In this document: positions 37,787 through 50,507 of the stretch, piece by piece
Layout of the letters: every line of letters begins with the position of its first letter
How positions within the stretch are numbered: the stretch's first letter is position 1
Assembly (NCBI GenBank): GCA_001557505.1
Contig: LSAX01000009.1
Location: 1,798,001 to 1,862,000, forward strand
Length of the DNA: 64,000 bases
DNA from: Reticulascus tulasneorum
Taxonomy: Eukaryota > Ascomycota > Sordariomycetes > Glomerellales > Reticulascaceae
Direction of reading: 5' to 3'
Program-made: the position numbers and the translations under genes
Notes under the pieces: model-generated
The model's input: the letters and a program-made list of their open reading frames with translations, nothing else
Told to the model about the DNA's origin: nothing
Database searches by the model: none

Positions 37787-40361
37787 AGCACACTACCTAG
37801 GAGCGAAACGGGTCTTGGGTGGAGAGCTCGCCTTGGAGGCGCAGACTTCTGAGCCGGGCTGAGACTTTGAAATAGAGGTGACACTGAATCATTTGCATTA
37901 AGCCAACTGAGATAGAGAAAAGTTCTCGGTTCTAGCCTGCTGGAGGAATTTCACGCATTGATGAAAATGGCGTTTGAGAGCAGCTAACTAATCAATGTAC
38001 ACGAGGTTGTTTGCTTGAAACTACGGTTTTGGTGTTTGTGAGGTGCCTTGTTGTGGTCAAGATGACGGAGTCTAACATGTGAGGAAGTTGCCAGCATCGC
38101 CCCGGAAGCCTTTCAATCAAGCCGACCAGCCGAACCAACTCAACTTAGCCCATGAATCCCTGGGATTAGTTCACATGGTCGAGTGACCATATGAATTGTA
38201 CTGAGACTTACTGAAGGCATCGAGACACAAGTTCAAGGTAAAGGTTCCAGATAGGGCAATTTCATTGCATCTTAATGGTCGAGTGTTACAGTTCCAGTAC
38301 TCAATGATATTTTGTAACTTGAGTGACATTGTGTGGGCATCTGTCTGCTCGAGAGGCTGTCAAAGAAGAGCCTTACTGACCGCGTCAACCCCTTTTGTGC
38401 AGTTAAGATCGCAGTGAAGAGATTCCAGTATCAAAAGCCCGATATTCCGCAACCATGACATCGCGATGATTGGTCAAGATCTTGCAGCTGAATCCGGGAT
38501 TCTGTAAAGCATCGCCGATGCATGCCTTTGTCAGGCAATATCCAGACACGGCGGGTTTGCCAAGATATATGCATTCACACTTGATCGTATTCATAACTCC
38601 AAACAACAATAGCATGCAAGCCGCATGGAAAGACCCATTAGCACCTCCAAGATTGTGTTGCGAGCTAATGGTGCAAAAAACAGCGTCGCCGTTAAAGGAG
38701 TCGTGATATCTTTAGAACCCTGGGATATCATTCGAAAGGTCAAACTACCTCTCGAGTTAGCTGTCTCGATAAGCGGAGGACGACTATGTGGGTTCAGACA
38801 TATCAGCCAACTGAATGAAGAGTTTTTATCCCTCACATCTAGTTATGGATGTGTATTTTCGCGGAAACTCTAATATGTAGAGCAATAAAATGCCAATAAA
38901 CAGGCCACAAAATATAGCCTCTGGCTCACACCAGTTGCTATCGAGCTCAAGGGTCTAGTTTTTCGAAACTAATGCGGCTTGATAGAAACTGTCCGCACCA
39001 GCCAAAGCAGTCCCCTCCAATTGCAGCAGCAACTTCCGATTTTCCTACACCATCTAGTCTAGTACCTTGCCTTAACCTGTAGCACAGCTAGCTAGTTGTC
39101 CACGACCTGTTCCACCCACACCGGCAGATGTCCAGTGAAGTTAATACCGCTCCCCCCTCCATGTAGACATGAGCTAGACTAAAGCTCCGGACACGAGAAC
39201 TCGAGAAGATCGGTGGGAGTGTCGTCGATCCTAGCGTCGTCGCATTGGGGAGCCAACACTCCGCGTTCCCAAGCAGAACCTGGCCCACGAGAGAATTCTC
39301 AATCGGTGACCTCACGACTCTGCAGCGGCGGGGGACGGCACTCGCTGTGCCGGGCTTCCGCCTCGGTCAGGAAAGACCCAGTTCAGCCAAGGCCGGGGGC
39401 CGGCAGAGAGTGTGGAATCGTGATCAGGATCTGGGGCAAGTGGGGATGGGGGACCGGGATTGGAGATCCAACTTTTCCCACCACCAACTTGGAGCATGGT
39501 GGCAATGGGGTCGATCGATTTCAAGGCACTGTGCAAGCGCGAGTTCGTATCGGCAAGCAGTGTAGCATACGCTAAAATAGCGGGCAAATAGCAAACATGG
39601 AGGAGCTTATGAGCCGCGATGGAGGGTGGATGCGACCCTGTTGGTCATGACGTCGTCCGCAGAGCCCCTTGTCTCCTCAGCCATAGTCGGTGCTCCAATA
39701 ACGACCTGGACAAACAGCTCCGATCTGGCGATCGACTCAGTTAGAGGTTTCAGGATTTTGGACGATCACATGGCTCAATCTAAACGGAAATAGAAGCTGA
39801 AGATGTGCTGCTGAATAGTTGGTATTGGTTACCACAACTCCTCCGCCCCTGGGTCTGGCCGGCAGTAGGGCCTATGTCCCTTTTGCGCCAGAATAGTCTA
39901 TATACAAGAAGGTTGAAAAATCTACTACTAAGTACTAAAAATTTGTGCCCACATTATCATATGCAGTTTTGTCCCTTCTTCTCCCAATCAAGGACTGCCA
40001 TATCGATGTGCAAAGTGAGGATTCTTCCGTCTCACGTCCATTATCAACTCCCGATCTCCCGAGTCGCCTTTGCGATGCCGTTCTTATGTCGTGATTTCCG
40101 TTCATATATCCGTAAACCCGTCCATTGAAAATGAGTGTGCCTGGTGTATCCCCCGTAATGCTGTCGTAGCCCATGAGTTGGTCGTTGCAAAAACAAAAGC
40201 AAGAAATTCAGTTTTGAGTATCCCGCCTATCATTAAAATCCTTGCGTCCCGTGTGGGACTCCCCTAGTGCTGAGTTGTAGAATAGAATATGAGTGAGGTA
40301 ACATGCAGGGTGAGTTGACATGTAAGAGAGTAAGCTGAAGCCTGTGTTCCAAGACTGGAGC
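37787..40361. other. Convergent intergenic region, 2.6 kb
   Basis: Lies between the 3' ends of the LEU2-type gene (+) and the Thr-rich wall protein gene (-). Part of it (about 38150-39000) is A/T-richer than the flanks. No gene, repeat pair or RNA could be supported. Confidence 0.55.
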
Positions 40362-41474
40362 TTAGAGGAGAGCGATGGCGCCGAAGATACCAGCCATCAT
40401 GGCGAAGGCTGGGGCCTTGTTGGCATCAGCCGCGCCGGTGGGTACCTGGACAGGGGCAGTGGTAGCGACGGTCGTCACCGGGATGGTGACGGACGCTGTG
40501 CTGGGGATAACGATGGTGGTTGGGGCGATGGTGTGGGTCGTGTAAACGGTGCCCGAGATGGTCACGTAGACAACAGAGTGTTGCGTGACAGTCGCTCCAG
40601 AGTCGACGGTTACTGGGATGGTAATCTCAACCTCCTTCGTGCTGGTGACGGGGATGACCTCCGTTACGGTGTAAGCCTTGGTGATGGTCAAGGTCTTTGT
40701 GTCTGTCTCTGTGATAACCGTAGTCTCGCCCTTGACGACCGTGGTGTAGGTAGTAACCGGGCAGGTCACCGTCTCATACACATCGGTGGAGACGTACTTG
40801 GTGGTCTTCAGGGTGGTGTACACATCGATCGTCGTTGGGACGATGGTCTCGATGATCTTGGTGGATGTCCATGTCACGACAACAGTCTCACCGCCAATGG
40901 TCTTGGTCTCGGTGACGGGGCACAAGCTGGTGATGGTGGAGTAGACGGCTGTGTGGGCAGTCTTGGTGACCTTGGGGCCCTTGACCGTCTCATAGATGGT
41001 GGTTGGGACCTGGGTAACGCAGATGCTGGTGGTGGTGTAAGTGGTAGTGTAAGTCTTGCCGGGGCCGGTGACTGTCTCGGTGACTGGGCAGGTCGTGGTG
41101 TAGGTGATCTCCACTTCAGTGGTGGTACCCTTGATGACAGTTGGCCCTGGAACAGTCACGGTGGCGCCCTCGCAGCCCTTGCAATCAGTGACAGTGATGG
41201 TCGACGTCGTGAGCTTGGTGACCTTGTATGTTCTACTCGATTGTCAGCCGCTGAAGCATAATGATTGATCATATGCATCTCCCGTCTGCAGAGGGCCGTT
41301 GGGCCTTGCAGACTGAGAGAAGCATAACACGGCATCTACTTACGTTCCCTTTTCAGTGACAGTGCTGGTGACTGGGCAGGTAGTCACAGTGGTGTAGGTA
41401 GTCAAGGTAGTCGTATGCTTGTCAGTAGCGAAGACCGAGGCGGCCAAGGCCAACAGAGCAATAGCGAACTTCAT
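40362..41474 (-). CDS. Thr-rich GPI-anchored cell-wall protein
   Basis: Two exons on the minus strand: 41474-41344 and 41232-40362 (phase AC+A), giving 333 aa. Residues 1-17 form a secretion signal with a Leu/Ala core ending Val-Phe-Ala-Thr. The mature part is dominated by Thr, Val and Ser with four Cys-Pro-Val-Thr units, the first near residue 33. Such Thr-rich stalks are O-mannosylated in fungi. The C-terminus has a small-residue segment (Gly-Ala-Ala-Asp-Ala-Asn) followed by a short hydrophobic end (Gly-Ile-Phe-Gly-Ala-Ile-Ala-Leu-Leu), as expected for GPI attachment. A Cys-Lys-Gly-Cys pair lies after the first Thr block. No catalytic domain is seen, so a structural or surface role is likely. 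The signal peptide is encoded entirely by exon 1, which fixes the start. Confidence 0.88.
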
Positions 41475-44400
41475 TTTGCTGGAGGCTGATGAGGCTGGTT
41501 CGTAATATCAGCGAGAGAGGTGAATAGCGAAAGTTGTTTGAGGAGGCAGGATCTTCAACCACGTAGCGACGGTAAGGTGAGCGAGAGTCTTAAGTAACCT
41601 TAACGAACGAGTTACTTATGCAGCAAGGAGCTACGAGAGGTGGTTGGCTAGTATATTGGAAGGAGGTTGGCTGGAGCTGTGAGAGAAGGAAAAGAAAGAT
41701 TAGGAAAATGGGATGGCTGTAGGCTTTTAACCTGGCCATGCGAACTACGGCCAGCCTGCAGGTCAATGAATAGGACGAGCGGCGCGTGCGATGACATCTT
41801 CAGGTCATCCAACAAATTGCCCGAGTGGGATCCCCATGCAGGTTGCAATAGGCCCATCAAGTGGGCAGCAAACACACCAAGATGCTCATGAGGCCGAGGG
41901 GAGAACGGAGGTGGAGCGTGCAAGGACCCCTCCGAGAGAGCGAGTGACACATGGGAGGAGGATCATGAGAGAAAGAGCCTGAGCAACTCGATGGGCAGTC
42001 CTTCTCTTGTGTGGCTGGAGATCTCTCCATGGTATGCCTGCCCAGCAACGGGTTGCATCTAGTTAGCAGCGCACCTCCATAGTGTGTCTGTACAAAGCAG
42101 CCCCTCTTCGGCCGAGGTGCACAAGCGACAGATGGCGAAGGCCGCGTCGAACATCGTGAGAGCTTGGAAAACACCCTGTAGTCTGTGTATAATCAAGATG
42201 CGAGGTTGGTTGGACGACAGGGGCAGCCAACGTGGACAGGGGTTGGGGCCGCATCCCTGTCGGTCGGATAAGGTGTTTTCATGCAATAGCGCAAGCAAAT
42301 AAGAGAGCTGCCAACCAAACACATCTGTAGGCAGGATTTTTGCCAACCGCAGAAGCAAGGGCAGCCCCATGTCAATGATGTCGTCCAGAAGTCGAGGCTG
42401 ATACGCACTGGTTCTGTCGGCTATGTCGATGACGGCACAAACTGCCAGTCAATATATTTTTCTTCCTTATTGCCCTGGCAGTATGGACGGAGGACTCGGC
42501 GAAATGCTCACCAAAAACCCCGGTTCGCGGTCGCAGAACCTGGGTCGGACGAGATCTCCGCGTTATTTTTCAGCAAATCTCTGGCGATCCCCAGCTTGGT
42601 CACTTGACGGGCTGTGGGACGGCGGGCAATTCTGCTGCGGCACGAAATGAAGTTGAGACTTCCATCACCGATCTTGGCCGGACCTCAACTTCTCTGCCCT
42701 CTCACTAGCGGGGTCGTGGCCCGAAGACACTACTGCCCCTCTCCGGGTCCTTGTTGGTCTCGACCTGTCGACCAGACAGGCTATGACTAGCGCGCGCCCA
42801 GCTTACATCACAATCGTATTGTTGGTTTTCTGTGGACGCCAACTGTCAATTCCTCTTAGCTGCTTCTTAGCTTATGCCCCGCGAACGCGGGTGATCCTCG
42901 AAATTCGGAGGGAGTGCAGACGAGTTTTTTTTGTGGCAACGAGGAGGGGTTTGCAAGTCGTTGCAAGCTGGCAAGGCGCTAGCTAGCCTAAAGATCTGCA
43001 GATGCAGCTTGGGAGCCCAAAGAAGGTCCGCGTACAGTAGGTCTGCAGTCTAAATCCTTGGTGCACAGGAACGCGGCCAACCTGCCCACGGGATTGGCTC
43101 TTTGATGGACACAAAACTTGTTTAGTGCTTCCAAAAAACTCTGAACACGAGGATTTGCTGCAGGGTAGCCGACTACACGCAGGCCACACTGTCACATTAC
43201 TTTCTAAGCGGAGGGTCGAGAAAACGGCCGTGACCGTCGTCGGGCTTGTGGCTGCTTCCGAGTTAATCAACTTACGATGATCAAACCATCGTTCGATTTT
43301 CAAGTTGGGCTGGCAATTTCGAAGCTTAAATGGGCATACACTTCATCGTCCCATGGCAATTGGGGTATGTATCATGTTGTGCTTCTAGAATGCCTTCTGC
43401 TGCCCCAGCTTGTTAAGGTTGACGGAATGTGATGGACGTCACACCACTTGCTTCAATATCAGCCTTGGTGTTAAGTATTAGTGGCGTGCTTGTTGACCTG
43501 GGTAATGGAGCTTGATAGACGAGAATAGCAGCATTTGCCGGTGGCCCGATGAAAGTCCCGGGAAAGATTCGTAGCCAAGAAGACGAAAATCCTGGGGACT
43601 CTCGCACGACGGCCGTGGCCAGAGCTTTTGCCTGAATGTTGCCGAAGTCATGTGTACGGTTTGCCTCTTGTGGGTTCGGGCTCGACTCGATCAACGGACG
43701 AGAACAGGCGGTTAGATGATGCGCAAGACAACTCATTCACGGGCAACGCTCCGCCGTATAGGCATGGAGCGGATTGGCTCCTCAGAATTGGCAAGCTGCT
43801 GCTTTTTCCACCGGCCACGACATTTTCGTGCGGTAGATTGGCCCTGGTCAGCAGGAAAAGCGCAATATGTCAGTAATATCGAACGCCTCCTTCTGGTCGC
43901 CAAAAGTACGAGGTTGGCTGCAGGTGAGCTGTTCCCTTTCGACGGCCCGCCTGTTTGCGTGCTTCTGAGACACTGGCTGGCCGAGGCAAGCTGAGCCAGG
44001 GTGTTGGACACCGCCTATCTCTGAGCTACTGTGCCACGCTGGCACTCCCCCTCGCATCCCCTCCTCAGCGTGACAGGAAGCTATGTGCTGGAGCGAATGG
44101 CAGAGTAGATACGGTTCTCTTGACGGAACCTCAGGTACGATGGCTCGCAACTGCAACTGCAACCTGAGATCTGGCGTCGGAGACAGGACTCGCAGAGCTA
44201 TGGTAGTGCCGCGGGTTACTACGTAGGTAGTCCTCGGGACCTCTGCAGGCCACGAAGAAAGTGAGGCGACATGCGAGGACCTGTGTGTGAAGTGGGATTC
44301 GATTTGATCTACATGGCAATGTGCAGCTTCGTCAAAAAGATGGTGGTGTCCTGGTGCTATCAGATGAATGCAGAGGGTTGGAGCCTCCAACTTTTCCCTC

Positions 44401-47079
44401 CCTTCCTTCCCAGCCCTCGTTTCTGCATCCTGTCGACCTTTAGCCTCATGTCAGACAAGTACCGTCTTGGAATCATGTGAAGCTTTTCGTTTCGGCTTAT
44501 CACGCCCATATGCATGCAAGCGTCGAGTTGGGTAGTCCGTAAAGAATTATGTACTTCTCGGATCCTGTGGCGCATGTTGGCACCATATCGTGGGTTGCTT
44601 ATGACCGTTGCTAGGTGTGTGAATGTCAGTATTGGGTACGAGTTGCCCCCATGAGCCATGATGAGCTGACAATCCGTCCACCGCGGTGCGGGGTCCTGCA
44701 ACTCTGAGCACTCCGTTGGCGGGGGCAGTACTTAGCCCGCCTATGATGGTCAAAGCGCTACCTACCAAGTAGCCTATGCCCTATCGGTGGAGGCCATCAC
44801 CCTGGTCACGGTACGTAGAGGCGCTATCAGCCAGGTACCGACACGCCTGAAAGCTCACTGCTGGCAGCGTCTAGCCTCCTGTGTCGTAGCGTTCAGTTGC
44901 TCGGGCGCACGTTCCAGCTTGATCAGCCGCGGTTGTTCTTTTCTAAAATGCACCAGCCATCCCGATTATTTACCGCCCGCGGCCCTGCACACCAGCCACA
45001 GCTAGAGCCAAGCTCTGCCAAGCCGTGCCATCCGATCTGCTCAGATCGTTTAGCTTACCGTCTTCCATGTGATTCAGTCTGTGGACGAACATGGGCTCCT
45101 TTGCCATGGGCCAGACTTCTTCTGTCTTGTAATAATTTATCCAGCTGAGAGGCTTAGCTATTCCTCCCAGGCGATTTGTTGCTCACCCAATTTGTTTATG
45201 GTGGCCGAAAATACGCCAGGTGCAGAGCCGTGGGCCAACCTGCCATGTTTCGCAGCTATATCTGCATTCGGCTTCCTCTTCCGCTAGGTCTGAGGGCCCC
45301 CTTGGCCAAACAAGGCCGCCCAGCACCTTGCCTTGAATGGGTTATGGCCTGCAGCGGCCTGGAATTGTCTGACCCCTCTGTGCCCACTTATGTGCCAGTC
45401 GTAGCCAGATATTCCTTCTCGCGCTCATCTTTTTGACGGGATTTGAGCTACGGGGATTGCATGGATCAAGCTCAAGGCGCATCTCGTCGGCACTAATTAG
45501 GCTGGGGAAGGAGATCGAGCGCTGGTTGTCCTCACAACATGAAGAACATCCGAGGCCGCACGAACGGAGGCTGGTAAACCCGGACAACTTTCTCCTTAAC
45601 AAATGAAGTGGCAATGGATCGCTCAGATGCCTCCAGGCAAAGGTCTCTGATCATTGATGATGCTCAGTTTGGCAAGTTCGCATAGCCCTTCCTACCTCAT
45701 ATTATGGCTATTGGACATTGCCCTGCTCCCTAGAACCCATCGAGTCCGCTCTGGATTCCTGGCTCAAAGATCAAGCGGCCCCGGAAATCGTCTGTTTGAG
45801 CTTGCGTTGCCAGGAACTTACTTGTTGCAATTCGCTGATAGCGTGACATTCTTAGTGGGATCTGTTTTAGCCCCCTGGCACTAGGTGATTCAAGCTTTTG
45901 AAGACCTTTCTACCAACCTTCTCGGAAGTGGACATATGCCTGCTAGGCTTTATCGGACCCTCACAGATCCTGGGGTTACTATGCCAATGATCATGTAGCA
46001 GGACCGCGGCCTAGAAATGCGTTGAGTAGATGCTGAATAAGCTTCAAGGACTCGTCATCCTGAGCACTACATGCAGATCGTATGGGAGCAATGCAAATCT
46101 GACTGCTCTCCGAATATACTTCTTTTCACTTGACCATGGTCGAGTATACTCGTTAGATCGCGAGAGGTGCGCAAACTTTCAATGGATCAGGACTGGCGTC
46201 TTATGTCACCAAATCCTTGCCATCTCCAGGCACGTTTCTTTTCGAGGTCCCAGACTTTTCGAGGTCCCAGAATGTTAGATTTCAAGTTCACCCAGCTAAG
46301 ACGATAGCGTGGTGGCCGCTGTACTCGAAAGTAACCCCGAAGGAAAAGACTGTATACCAAAGTTCTCAATATAAGGTAGCCACGGCTCTCCCGTGAGATC
46401 TGGGGGTTTGTACAGTCTACACGATGCCGTGAAATACTTACCGTACATGTTTCTATCCATTTCAGCATGGCTGGTCCTCTATCGGAAGGGCCTCGCGAAG
46501 ACATTCCGTGCTATTAGACTGGCTATGGATTTGGAACATCAGGCAGCTGAGCCCATCGCCTAGGTAAGTCCCCGGCAGGTGCCTGGCTACGCCTTCCTCC
46601 CGATAGTATGGAATGGATGGCATCATGTAGCTCGGTAAGGAGTGTAGTCATTATAAAGGGAACTGCTAGCAACTAAGTTTGGGACTGCTTATGAGTCTTC
46701 CACCTAGGAGCACAGTCTTGCTCATTATCTTCATTGCATTACGCAGACCGTTCACCAATATAACGACCTGTTAGTCGTGTTAGCTCAGGTCCTATAAGTC
46801 AGCTAAAATAGACGGATTAGTAGCCATATCCTGTTCCAGCAGAAGAACAAGAATTCGCAAGCCTCGCCATAAACCGTGCTTCACTCGTAGCTGTTTCCAT
46901 TTCTTTCAACCTCCCATCCAATGTGGTGAATTTCAAGGGTCCATAATCTCCTGGCACTCAAGTCCCTTTGCCAGTGATGACCATGAACCTTAGCATCATC
47001 TATATCTCCACCGAAATCCCAGAAACATGCTTCGGTATTGAGAGTCATAAACAGCGAGGCAACAGACAAGTACAACTAA
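41475..47079. other. Gene-free region, 5.6 kb
   Basis: No frame on either strand shows a domain, a signal peptide with sensible downstream sequence, or a coherent splice pattern. A short direct duplication (CTTTTCGAGGTCCCAGA twice, 46238-46272) is present. The first few hundred bases hold the promoter of the wall-protein gene. Confidence 0.5.
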
Positions 47080-48279
47080 TCAAACACACTCAAAACGCCT
47101 TTTCACCCAAGACTTGAACCGCAGGAAGACCCTTCGACAAAACGCCAACATACTTCCAGCCTGCCTGTCCTCCACGACCGGCGGAGGCGGCCTTCCCATC
47201 CCATTAGTCGCTTCAGAAATAGAGTCCGACCTGAGAAGAAAAGCGTGCAGCCTCTGCAACTCCGCGTCGTCTCTCCCGGCTTGGACCACGCGGTCCAGCT
47301 TCCCATCATCGAACGCTATCCCGTGCCACAGTAGGATCCCCAGCATCTGGGCCAACTTCACTCGCCCTAACAGCACACTGTCATCTCGCAGCTCCGGTAT
47401 ATTCGCCTTCAGTTGTTCCCAAAATTGGTCTCGCAGCTCCGCAGCTTCGGGATAATATTTGAACCCGGCTCCGTTTGCGTCCTCTCCCAGGAGCTCTTCG
47501 AGCCCGTACATGCCAACGCCAAACGGGAGCCACTCAGCTTCCGCCCAGTCTATCAGCCCACAAAGCTGCCCGGATCCCGGATCGACCATGATATTGTCCG
47601 TGACTAGGTCGCCATGGGACAGCACCCAGGGTTGGAGAACGATCCACTCCAGTCCGCCCTGTACCGCCTCCACGATCGGAGTGAACTCAGTCGGCAAGCC
47701 CTGCAGCATCATCTTCACCCTCCACGAAAGCGACATCCCTACCCTCCCCTTCCGTAACGCTGTCTCATCAACCCCTCGCCTCGCATCCCACCCCCTTGCG
47801 AACTGTCTGGCGAAGTCTCGGGCCAGTCTTACCCTGGACTCCGTCGTCGCAGCATTCCTCCTCCGAAACTCTGTGAGCGAGATCCCAGTGACGCGGCTCA
47901 GGGCGTACACATGCAGGGACCCGGTGTTCGTGCCACCCTCCGTCTGCAACCCAGACAGGACACCGAGATCCTCAGCCCGGGGGATCAGCGGCCCGAAGAT
48001 CTGCAGGGCCTCAGCGGCGGTTGCGACGTCCAGTTCATGGCTCGGCGGGCGGAACTGGAGAACCTGTGAGGAGTCTACAAAGAGCGTGTAGGAGCAGTAG
48101 CCTTGAAATGCGGCGGGGACGATTTCCGCGGTTGGGAAACGCTGGCGGGCCAGGTCGTGACACTTGTGGATGTCGGCGCGGGACAGGCCTAATCGGCGGA
48201 AGAATGCATCCGGGGTCGCACCGGAAGCCGTCAGGGAACCCAAGGATGGCCCTATTTGCTCTTGCAGTGTTTCGACCAT
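47080..48279 (-). CDS. APH-family phosphotransferase-like protein
   Basis: Single exon, 399 aa. The kinase-like fold is shown by the Brenner motif Ser-His-Gly-Asp-Leu-Val-x-Asp-Asn at residues 221-229 (catalytic Asp224, Asn229) and by Ile-Asp-Trp at 243-245, which supplies the metal-binding Asp. This is the signature of the aminoglycoside phosphotransferase / choline kinase clan. Fungal genomes carry many such genes of unknown substrate; they are not usually antibiotic-resistance genes. A basic C-terminal tail (Phe-Lys-Ser-Trp-Val-Lys-Arg-Arg) may bind membranes or partners. The N-terminal lobe lacks an obvious Gly-rich loop, as is common in this clan. It is intronless, unlike most genes here. 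The substrate cannot be predicted. Confidence 0.85.
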   Translation of the reverse strand: MVETLQEQIGPSLGSLTASGATPDAFFRRLGLSRADIHKCHDLARQRFPTAEIVPAAFQGYCSYTLFVDSSQVLQFRPPSHELDVATAAEALQIFGPLIPRAEDLGVLSGLQTEGGTNTGSLHVYALSRVTGISLTEFRRRNAATTESRVRLARDFARQFARGWDARRGVDETALRKGRVGMSLSWRVKMMLQGLPTEFTPIVEAVQGGLEWIVLQPWVLSHGDLVTDNIMVDPGSGQLCGLIDWAEAEWLPFGVGMYGLEELLGEDANGAGFKYYPEAAELRDQFWEQLKANIPELRDDSVLLGRVKLAQMLGILLWHGIAFDDGKLDRVVQAGRDDAELQRLHAFLLRSDSISEATNGMGRPPPPVVEDRQAGSMLAFCRRVFLRFKSWVKRRFECV

Positions 48280-49017
48280 GTCCTCAATGGGGCATATCTC
48301 AGCGCCATCATCTCCTTACGGGCAATTCCTCAGGATCGAAGATGCACTGTGGCTTGTAAACTCTAATCTGGACAGAGACATGGCGGCGGCATCCGAAGCC
48401 ACCTCTAGCACCCCACCCACCCCCACTTCCGTCACGTCCCGAGTCCGTCGATGGCCGCGTCATGTGGGATGGTCCGGTGGGGAATAGCCCGAGCGAGTTC
48501 ACTGCATGCATGCGGCAGATCCAATATCCGAGTACGATGCGAACAATTTGCAATAGTATATATTATGTACCTTTCCATAAACGGAACCTTGAGCCTCCAA
48601 CCCAAAAATACGCATACGCAGCTATGTAAATGGTTCTGCAAGTGCATATTGTCACTCCATGCTGGGGTATATATATGGTTTAATGAGCTTGTTCAACGCT
48701 CAACCGCGTAAAACTTTCGGGAGTAGAGGTCGACCAGCGACTTGCGTCGTTGGCTCGGGTTAGATTCTGTTGTGCGGAACTCTGTCCCGACAGACAAAGT
48801 AGAGAACTTCAGCCCCAAGACGAGCTGTCGTGCGCTGGGCCTGAACCGCCAATCCTCACACTCCTCGTTTCTTCTAGATGTTTCAAATAATGGTGAGACT
48901 GCAGATGCAGCTCAAACGCGTCCGTTGCGCCATCCCGCCGTCCCTATCGTAGTCCATAAATCACGCCTTCTCTTAATTTGTGTGCTGGCCCGCGACTCCG
49001 GTAGCCGGTCGCTATAA
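48280..49017. other. Intergenic between two minus-strand genes
   Basis: Promoter side of the APH-like gene and 3' end of the transporter gene. Nothing else was seen. Confidence 0.5.
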
Positions 49018-50507
49018 TCACGATTTTCGATTCCTGCGATCCAGTTCGGACTTGCTGTACCACGCAGCACCAACCATCGTTAGAAGCATGCCTGAACCGT
49101 TGAACAAGTGTACCTCGACGCCGAAGGCGGCAATGCCAAGCAGGACAGTTAGGCACTGCTTCAGGTTGCCGCAGACGCTGATGGTCAGTGCCCCGGCGAC
49201 CTTGTTGGTCTGGAACGACGCAACATTGAGTGCAAAAGCAAGGACGCCATTCCCGACAAGCGCAATCACCGTGGCCATGGCAATCTTGCCCTCGCTGCTC
49301 ATCTGATTTAATCGCCCTACTTCACCGGCTGCAAAGGCGCACCCGAGGGACTGCATCGCCGCGAAAGGGGACATTCGCAGGAGGACCTCCATGGCGGGTA
49401 GAGCTAGTGGGCCGGTCATTATGCGGTTGGTTGCGACAGTCTGCAGGCAAGGATCAGCATTGAGGTTACACATGGGATGATGGGATGTCCTGGTTTGCCC
49501 AAGTTTCGGGTGGACAATCGGGTCCGTGCTGCTACGGCTTGGTGGTACCATGCGACAAAATGGAAACAGGGATGACTGACCTTGACTGCTGCTAGTATTA
49601 CACCAGCAAATGTAAGAAGAAAACCAAGGTCGGTAAAAGTGTACTCTCCTATTGTTGTTAAGCTGGCGCCGATCATGATCGGAACGAGCGTAAGGTAAGT
49701 TGTGAGTTCGTAGGTACGGCCAAACACGACTCGGTAGATGATGACCGTGAAGACGGGCACCGTGCTCCGTAGTACTTGGAAGAATGGTACTGACACCATG
49801 GCCCTATCATTGCAGTTAGTAATTAGAATCAACCATTTGTGACCGGTGTTCAAAGCATTTGACAATGAAGAGGGGCAAGGTCGGCGAGGGTCCTTACAGC
49901 GAAAGGTTCGAGACGGCGATGTTAGTCGTAAAAAGTAAGCTGAAAGCCAACAGGATAAGGTGTTCTCGTCGGCCCAGTCGTGACATGGTAAAGTAGCCGC
50001 ATTGTAATAATACGTAGCATCCCACGCTGGCGCAGGTTGCATGCAGAGCTGTGAGCAGCCATGGGAATGGGAACTGCGATCATTGTCAGCGAACTAGCTC
50101 CCCAACGTTTGTGTCCAGACAAGCAAGTCCCATGTCAAATGTCCTAATAGAGCTGCGCAAATAATCGAGGACAAAAAGCGTCCAACCATCGAGGAGAGGA
50201 AGCGCGATCCGTAAACTGGGATAGATTGACGTACCACACCCAAGACGAGCTTGTTGTACAACGTCAGCAGTAAGCTGAAGAAGAAATAGGCACTCAGCCA
50301 GGCGAACTTGACTCTGGGCGGCGTTTGATATTCGACTGCAAGCCTCGGGTCGCCTTTCTCCGTCGATATTATCTGGCTATCGACAGCGCCGGCTCCTGCT
50401 TCCAGATCGTATTCTTCTCCGTGTTCCAGCTTCTCATCGCGGTCGAGAAGACCGACGCCCTCCTCGCCGGCCGCGGCCTCCTTCTTAATCGCATCATGGT
50501 CGGACAT
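49018..50507 (-). CDS. TPT/DMT-family transporter (nucleotide-sugar or sugar-phosphate type)
   Basis: Four exons on the minus strand: 50507-50235, 50073-49898, 49803-49581 and 49440-49018, phases exact, giving 364 aa. The first about 60 residues are acidic and hydrophilic. The membrane part begins at Leu-Ser-Ala-Tyr-Phe-Phe-Phe and includes the family's Leu-Tyr-Asn-Lys motif in helix 1, the Val-Ser-Asn-Leu-Ser-Leu-Ala region, Phe-x-Gln-Val-Leu-Arg-Ser-Thr-Val-Pro, and the C-terminal Lys-Gln end region (Gly-Asn-Leu-Lys-Gln). These are typical of the triose-phosphate-translocator branch (former DUF250), which in fungi sits in the Golgi or ER and exchanges nucleotide sugars or related phosphates. 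An in-frame upstream ATG at 50564 would add 19 residues; the shorter start is preferred because the added part is uncharacteristic. Substrate unknown. Confidence 0.9.

Noticed and set aside
40344..41261. Long + strand open frame (305 codons), Gly/Asp-rich
   Set aside because: It is the antisense shadow of the Thr-rich wall protein; the minus-strand reading has a signal peptide, splice signals and a GPI end.
43848..44390. 180-codon minus-strand frame
   Set aside because: Composition is His/Ser/Arg-mixed without any domain; looks like chance in G/C-rich DNA.
47080..48279. Antibiotic-resistance reading of the APH-like gene
   Set aside because: The fold is shared by many fungal kinases of unknown substrate; nothing in the sequence or context points to aminoglycosides.
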